Source: Actinomycetes bacterium (GTDB lineage: Bacteria > Actinomycetota > Acidimicrobiia > Acidimicrobiales > Palsa-688). From it: a stretch of DNA of 10,939 bases. Both the position numbers and the translations under genes were made by a program. The notes under the pieces are model-generated. The model was not told the DNA's origin and made no database searches. It was given only the letters and a program-made list of their open reading frames with translations. The stretch is taken from the NCBI GenBank assembly GCA_021827285.1, contig JAKAWM010000042.1:1-10939 (forward strand), given 5' to 3'. Numbering within the stretch: position 1 is the stretch's first letter; every line of letters starts with the position of its first letter. This document shows, in pieces, positions 7,577 through 10,939 of this stretch.

Positions 7577-7600
7577 ACTTGTGGACAAAATCACACAAGT
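7577..7600. promoter_or_regulatory. Inverted repeat ACTTGTG-N10-CACAAGT
   Basis: Perfect 7-bp arms, ACTTGTG and CACAAGT, are separated by 10 bp, giving centres about one and a half helix turns apart. It lies in an A+T-richer patch of the bpa-dnaE gap, 53-76 bp upstream of the dnaE start. It may be an operator, though I know of no regulator with this site, and the left arm shares bases with the DnaA box. Confidence 0.4.
7580..7588 (-). promoter_or_regulatory. DnaA box (TTGTCCACA)
   Basis: The minus strand reads TTGTCCACA, the form of DnaA box preferred in high-G+C actinobacteria. It faces the TTTTCCACA at 7553-7561 across 18 bp, in the leader of dnaE. It also overlaps an inverted repeat, ACTTGTG (7577-7583) and CACAAGT (7594-7600). 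Two boxes are too few for a replication origin, so a regulatory role is more likely if they are functional. Confidence 0.55.
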
Positions 7601-7628
7601 GTCGTTCCCTACAAACTAGCGCACCGCA

Positions 7629-7648
7629 GCGCCCAGCCGCTGAGGCGC
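7629..7648 (-). terminator. Possible hairpin after bpa
   Basis: A short hairpin 6 nt beyond the bpa stop codon. On the minus strand GCGCC pairs with GGCGC and CAG with CTG around a tiny loop, with one bulged base. No U-tract follows, so it may be a weak or I-shaped terminator, or only an mRNA 3' stabiliser. If it terminates poorly, bpa and dnaE share a transcript. Confidence 0.35.
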
Positions 7649-7654
7649 AGGCGG

Positions 7655-8191
7655 TCAGAGATAGGTACCCGGCATGGGTTGGTCATCGCCTTGCCCGCGC
7701 CCCTGCTGCCCGCTGGGCAGGCCCCGGTGCCGGGCGTCCATCTCGATCTGGGCGCGCTGGGCCATCTGCTGGGCGAACAGCGTCGCCTGGATGCCATGGA
7801 AGAGCCCCTCGAGCCATCCCACCAGCTGGGCTTGCGCCACCCGTAGCTCGGCGTCTGTCGGCACCCTCTCCGGATGGAAAGGCGGCGCCATCCGAGACAG
7901 CTCGGCGCTGAGGTCGGGCGAGAGGCCCTCTTGGAGCTCTTGCAGCGAAGTGTCGTAGATCTCTCGCAAACGTGCTCGGCTGGCGTCGTCCAGCGGAGCC
8001 TGGCGCACTTCCTCCAGCAGTTGGCGGATCATCGACCCGATCCTCATGACCTTGGCCGGCTGCTCGATCGTCTCGCCAGCCGCGGGCTCCTCGCCGGCCG
8101 GTCCCTCCGGCTGGACACCCTGCCGGCCGCTTTGTACCACGATCAGATGGGGCTCGCCGGGTTGAGGGCCTTCGTCTCGAGTGTCCGTCAC
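7655..8191 (-). CDS. bpa: Bacterial proteasome activator Bpa/PafE
   Basis: A 178-aa protein closely resembling mycobacterial Rv3780 (Bpa, also PafE), including in length. Bpa forms an ATP-independent ring that docks on the 20S proteasome and admits unfolded proteins. The conserved core starts at EQPAKVMRIG (43-52), continues with MIRQLLEEVRQAPLD, and has the signature AELRVAQAQLVGWLEGLFHG followed by FAQQMAQRAQ, together the four-helix region (about 45-150). A flexible Gly/Gln-rich tail ends in GTYL (175-178). Mycobacterial Bpa ends in GQYL, whose penultimate Tyr and final Leu insert into the proteasome pocket, so the docking tip is kept with Thr replacing Gln. GTG8191 is chosen because it gives the family length and leaves an 85-bp divergent promoter region. 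There is no clear ribosome-binding site in front of it, so leaderless translation is possible. dnaE follows 130 bp downstream. Confidence 0.94.
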   Translation of the reverse strand: MTDTRDEGPQPGEPHLIVVQSGRQGVQPEGPAGEEPAAGETIEQPAKVMRIGSMIRQLLEEVRQAPLDDASRARLREIYDTSLQELQEGLSPDLSAELSRMAPPFHPERVPTDAELRVAQAQLVGWLEGLFHGIQATLFAQQMAQRAQIEMDARHRGLPSGQQGRGQGDDQPMPGTYL

Positions 8192-8233
8192 AACAACTAT
8201 CTTGGCGCATCCTGGGGCAGCACCCGCAACCGC

Positions 8234-8260
8234 CCACCGGGAACGGCGTTCCGGCGGTGG
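8234..8260. promoter_or_regulatory. Inverted repeat in the bpa/MFS divergent promoter region
   Basis: Left arm CCACCGGGAAC and right arm GTTCCGGCGGTGG flank a GGC centre. The inner GGAAC/GTTCC and outer CCACCG/CGGTGG pair with a 2-nt offset. It is central to the 85-bp region between the divergent bpa and transporter genes, a typical place for an operator serving one or both. The half-site spacing (GAAC-N3-GTTC) is one base short of the actinobacterial LexA box. The regulator is unknown. Confidence 0.45.
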
Positions 8261-8276
8261 CCCGCAGGGGCCCCTC

Positions 8277-9497
8277 ATGGCTACATGTATGGTGGCCAAG
8301 GCCATGGCGTCGCTCGAACCAGCCGGCATGCCCGCCGCCCGCCCCAGTTCGGGAACCCTGCCCGCCCGCCACCCGCTGGCGGCCGTAGCGGCGATCGCCG
8401 CTCTCGGAGCCTCGGCCTTTTGCTATGTCACCGGGGAGAACCTCCCCATCGGCCTCCTCCCCGGCATCGCCAAGAGCCTGCACACCTCCCTGTCTGTTAC
8501 CGGGCTCCTGGTAACCGCCTACGCCGCCGTGATTGTGGCCGCCTCGGCCCCCCTCACCCATTTGACCAGCAACATCCCCCGCCGCTTGCTTCTCTCCTGC
8601 TTGCTGGGGACGTTCGTGGTAGCGACGCTGGCTGCTGCCTCAGCACCCGGTTACCCCTGGTTGCTGGCTGCTCGCGTCATCACCGCGCTTTCCCAGGCCG
8701 TGTTCTGGTCGATCGCCACGGTCACCGCCGCCGGCCTTCTGGCACCGGGCAAACAGGGCCGGGCCGTCTTGGGTGTTTTCGCCGGCAGCTCTCTCGCCAT
8801 CGTGGTCGGCATACCGGCCAGCACCTGGCTCGGCCAGCAGGCGGGCTGGCGGGCCGCATTCGTGGCGCTCGCCGCACTGGGGTCACTCAGCCTGGCCGCA
8901 GTCGCGTACCTGCTGCCTACCAAAAGGCCCGGCGAGAGCCACGCCAGGGCGGGGACCAATCCTGACGCCCGCCGCTACCGGGTACTGGTAGCTACAACGG
9001 CGCTGGCCATCGCGGCGGCCTTCACTTCTTATACGTATGTGAGCGCCTTTCTCACCAAAGTGAGCGGGATGGCCGGTGGTGACGTGGCGCCAGTGCTGCT
9101 GGCGAGCGGCCTCACCGGCGCGCTGGGAGTGGCTGTTACAGGCCTGGCCGTCGGGCGCCACCCGAAGCTGGCCACGGTGGCGCCAGTTGCGGTCCTCTTC
9201 GTGGCCGAGCTGGGCTTGTACCTGTTCGGGACCTCAGGCTGGATGACCGTGGGCCTGCAGATGCTGGTGAGCCTCGGCATCTCCGGGGTGGCCACGTCGA
9301 TCTCGACTCGTGTCCTCATCGTCGCGCCCCGGAGCACGGACATTGCCACCGCCTGGAACTCGGCCTTTTTCAATGTCGGCATCGGCGGCGGGCCAGTGGT
9401 GGGTGGGCTCGTGCTTTCGCACTTCGGGCTGCGCAGCACACCCTTGGCTGGTGCCGTGCTGGCGGCGGCCGCCCTGGTCACAGTGCTCAGACAGTGA
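8277..9497 (+). CDS. MFS transporter, DHA1-like (putative efflux)
   Basis: A 406-aa inner-membrane protein with about 12 hydrophobic helices in two halves split by a charged loop (TKRPGESHARAGTNPDARRYR). The first helix is near residues 33-55. The loop after helix 2 has a degenerate motif A (LTSNIPRRLLL). Helix 5 carries a motif-C-like glycine pattern (GVFAGSSLAIVVGIPASTWLG), ending in QQAGWRAAF, typical of proton-driven DHA1 exporters of the AraJ/chloramphenicol-efflux type. The substrate cannot be read from sequence. ATG8277 has AGGGG 6 nt upstream. Later in-frame ATGs (8289, 8304, 8328) would also leave all helices intact, so the start is uncertain by up to 17 residues. It is divergent from bpa, and its 3' end overlaps the convergent cold-shock-domain gene by 11 bp. 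Confidence 0.88.
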   Translation: MATCMVAKAMASLEPAGMPAARPSSGTLPARHPLAAVAAIAALGASAFCYVTGENLPIGLLPGIAKSLHTSLSVTGLLVTAYAAVIVAASAPLTHLTSNIPRRLLLSCLLGTFVVATLAAASAPGYPWLLAARVITALSQAVFWSIATVTAAGLLAPGKQGRAVLGVFAGSSLAIVVGIPASTWLGQQAGWRAAFVALAALGSLSLAAVAYLLPTKRPGESHARAGTNPDARRYRVLVATTALAIAAAFTSYTYVSAFLTKVSGMAGGDVAPVLLASGLTGALGVAVTGLAVGRHPKLATVAPVAVLFVAELGLYLFGTSGWMTVGLQMLVSLGISGVATSISTRVLIVAPRSTDIATAWNSAFFNVGIGGGPVVGGLVLSHFGLRSTPLAGAVLAAAALVTVLRQ

Positions 9498-9702
9498 CGA
9501 CTGACCGCGCCTCCCAGGTACCGCGATGACCGGGCACGACCAAGAACTCGACTGGGGCACCGGTAGCGATGGTACGGGTGCCATCCGCGATCTGGGTGCA
9601 ATGGAACGGGTACCGCTCGCCGTCCTCCGACCGGATCTCCCCCAGGCCCACCTCTGGGTCGAAACGCTCGACCTTTCCCCTCTTCTTGGGCCCTCGGATC
9701 AC
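9487..9702 (-). CDS. Divergent cold-shock-domain protein (71 aa)
   Basis: A 71-aa protein of single cold-shock-domain size that matches the fold: GKVERFDPEVGLGEI corresponds to strands 1-2, YPFHCTQI to strand 3, and APVEFLVVPGHRGTWEARSV to strands 4-5. The nucleic-acid-binding motifs are degenerate. RNP1, normally K-G-F/Y-G-F-I, reads VGLGEI, and RNP2, normally V-F-V-H-F, reads YPFHC, so most of the base-stacking aromatics are missing. RNA or DNA binding is therefore uncertain. It starts at GTG9702 inside the end of hisG (GTGA overlap), which implies translational coupling, and it converges on the MFS gene with an 11-bp overlap of 3' ends. A protein of this type has no known role in histidine synthesis. 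Confidence 0.8.
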   Translation of the reverse strand: MIRGPKKRGKVERFDPEVGLGEIRSEDGERYPFHCTQIADGTRTIATGAPVEFLVVPGHRGTWEARSVVTV

Positions 9703-10574
9703 GCGACGATCTTGCTTATGGGCAGTTCGAGGATGTCGGAAGCTCCGGCGTCTTTCAGCTCCGGTATCAGCTTGTTCACCGACTCTTTGGGCACCACGGC
9801 TTCAACTGCGTAGCTCCCGCCGCCAAAGAGCTGGGACACGGTTGGGCTGCGCATGGCCGGCATGAGCGATATGACCTTGTCCAGGTCAGCTGCCTCCACG
9901 TTCAGCTTGACCAGCACCCGCCCCCGAGCCATCAGGGCGCCTTGCAACAGGGTGTTGATGTGCTCCATGGCCCGGCGGCGCTCGGGGTCGGCGTAGGACC
10001 CCGGGCAGGCGATGAGCTCGGTGTGGGAAACGAGGAGGGTGTCGACGATGCGCAGCCCGGCCGCCTTCAACGCCCGGCCTGTCTCGGTGAGCTCGACCAC
10101 AGCGTCAGCGATCTCAGGCACCTTGGCTTCGGTGGCCCCATAGGACAGCGCCACCTCGGCTTTTACCCCGTGACGGGCAAAAAACCGCTCCGTGAGGGCC
10201 GGGTACTCGGTCGAGACCCGGGCCCCGGCAGGCATGTCCGCTACCGAGGACCACGACGAGCTCTCGGCTACCGCCAGTACGATGCGGATGGGCTGCGACG
10301 TGGCCTTGGAATAGTTGAGCTGGCCCAGGGAAGCCACCTCGGCATTGGTTTCTTCGATCCAGTCCCGCCCCGTGATGCCCAAGTCGAACAGCCCAGACGC
10401 TACGTAGTGGGGGATCTCCTGGGGGCGCAGGATGCGGACCTCAGAGATGCGGTGGTCTTTGATGCTGGCCCGGTAGTCGACTTCCGAACTGCGTGAAATA
10501 GCGAGGTCGGCCGCCTCGAACAGCTCGAAGGTGGCCCGCTCCAAAGATCCCTTAGGCAGAACGAGACGCAACAT
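9699..10574 (-). CDS. hisG: ATP phosphoribosyltransferase, long form
   Basis: Catalyses the first and committed step of histidine biosynthesis, joining ATP and PRPP to give phosphoribosyl-ATP. At 291 aa it is the long, HisZ-independent form. The catalytic part begins MLRLVLPKGSLE and contains GLFDLGITGRDWIEE (61-75) and the PRPP-binding stretch ADAVVELTETGRAL (156-169). The C-terminal regulatory domain (about 212-291) has the ACT-like layout that binds histidine for feedback inhibition, so allosteric control is expected. ATG10574 is chosen because it matches the family N-terminus and has AGGG 9 nt upstream. A GTG two codons earlier (10580) is too close to that site. Its stop overlaps the start of the cold-shock-domain gene. 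No other his gene lies in the window: hisG is separated from its usual partners on this side, with a molybdenum cofactor gene upstream. Confidence 0.97.
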   Translation of the reverse strand: MLRLVLPKGSLERATFELFEAADLAISRSSEVDYRASIKDHRISEVRILRPQEIPHYVASGLFDLGITGRDWIEETNAEVASLGQLNYSKATSQPIRIVLAVAESSSWSSVADMPAGARVSTEYPALTERFFARHGVKAEVALSYGATEAKVPEIADAVVELTETGRALKAAGLRIVDTLLVSHTELIACPGSYADPERRRAMEHINTLLQGALMARGRVLVKLNVEAADLDKVISLMPAMRSPTVSQLFGGGSYAVEAVVPKESVNKLIPELKDAGASDILELPISKIVA

Positions 10575-10610
10575 GGGCACCGACCCTAGTGGAAGGCGCT
10601 GCCTATGCCT

Positions 10611-10645
10611 GCTGGCTGGCCCGGGTGCCTAGCCCGGCTGCCAGC
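10611..10645 (-). terminator. Hairpin between the moaB/mogA-type gene and hisG
   Basis: GCTGGC (10611-10616) pairs with GCCAGC (10640-10645), and CCGGG (10621-10625) with CCCGG (10633-10637), around a 7-nt loop, with a small internal loop between the stems. It lies just past the stop of the upstream gene and 37 bp before the hisG start. No U-tract follows, so it could be an I-shaped terminator or a leader structure of hisG. I see no His-rich leader peptide. Confidence 0.4.
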
Positions 10646-10654
10646 ATGACCGGC

Positions 10655-10939
10655 TCAGTGTGGCCGCTGGCCCTCCAGCAGTTCGAGGGCGTGGGGCAGC
10701 AGATCCATGACCGCCTCCAGGCACTCAAGCGCCCCCTTCGGCGAGCCGGGTAGGTTGAGTATGAGAGCCGTGCCCCTTACGCCGGCGATGCCCCTTGAAA
10801 GCGGGGCCAAAGGGCTGGAGCGGCGCATGACTTCGGCCAGCCCGGGGGCCAACCGCTCGACCACCTCGGCAGTGCCTTCGGGGGTGAGATCTCGAGGCCC
10901 GAAGCCGGTCCCCCCGGTCGTGACGATGAGGCCGGTGAA
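10655..10939 (-). CDS. MoaB/MogA-type molybdopterin-binding protein (5' end outside window)
   Basis: The last 94 residues of a protein whose start lies beyond the window edge. They carry the MoCF-binding-domain signatures TTGGTGFGPRDLTPE and, further on, GTALILNLPGSPKGALECLE. In this family (MogA, MoaB and the first domain of CinA) these loops bind molybdopterin, and MogA/MoaB adenylate it during molybdenum cofactor synthesis. The short C-terminus, with no further domain, favours MoaB or MogA over MoeA or CinA, but which of the two cannot be decided. The hisG gene lies 80 bp downstream on the same strand, with a hairpin between. Confidence 0.92.
   Translation of the reverse strand, partial: FTGLIVTTGGTGFGPRDLTPEGTAEVVERLAPGLAEVMRRSSPLAPLSRGIAGVRGTALILNLPGSPKGALECLEAVMDLLPHALELLEGQRPH

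Noticed and set aside
7525..7654. Chromosomal replication origin, because of DnaA boxes beside a replication gene
   Set aside because: There are only two boxes, with no A+T-rich unwinding region and no dnaA or dnaN nearby.
8241..8251. LexA/SOS box (GAAC-N4-GTTC)
   Set aside because: The spacing is GAAC-N3-GTTC, one base short of the actinobacterial LexA box.
7683..8561. A 292-aa minus-strand frame overlapping bpa and the transporter start
   Set aside because: It is a frame-shifted shadow of bpa, full of Arg/Gly/Pro, and it would run through the divergent promoter region.
7874..8965. A 363-aa plus-strand frame across bpa and the transporter
   Set aside because: It is out of frame with the transporter and antisense to bpa, and its composition is that of a shadow frame.

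Overview
The window is a gene-dense, high-G+C stretch (about two thirds G+C by eye) from an actinobacterium. The clearest marker is a Bpa/PafE proteasome activator (minus strand, 7655-8191), a family tied to the actinobacterial 20S proteasome. A DnaE with a complete PHP metal site and a TTGTCCACA-type DnaA box agree with this. A non-model lineage such as Acidimicrobiia is plausible, but that is a guess and cannot be settled here.

Layout. 120-2171 (+) encodes a thioredoxin-like DUF255/YyaL-family protein, followed after 28 bp by an unrecognised 218-aa protein (2200-2856, +). From 2853 to 3781 two related hairpin elements in the same orientation bracket an unrecognised 223-aa gene (2989-3660, -). 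A long minus-strand block follows: the replicative polymerase dnaE (3796-7524), with bpa upstream of it (7655-8191). The 130 bp between them hold two DnaA-box-like 9-mers. An MFS transporter (8277-9497, +) diverges from bpa across an 85-bp gap containing a strong inverted repeat. The MFS gene converges on, and overlaps by 11 bp, a small divergent cold-shock-domain gene (9487-9702, -). That gene is coupled by a GTGA overlap to hisG (9699-10574, -). Upstream of hisG is the 3' part of a MoaB/MogA-type molybdenum cofactor gene, which runs off the window (10655-10939, -).

Most genes are housekeeping: replication, proteasome, histidine biosynthesis, molybdenum cofactor. I see no phage, CRISPR, transposase or defence cluster. 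The least ordinary features are the paired hairpin elements, one of which supplies a stop codon, with a third half-arm beside them; the degenerate cold-shock gene coupled to hisG; the DnaA-box pair ahead of dnaE; and the DnaE itself, with an intact PHP site, a Gly/Ser-rich insertion and a non-consensus clamp-binding motif. There is no gene-free stretch longer than 300 bases.
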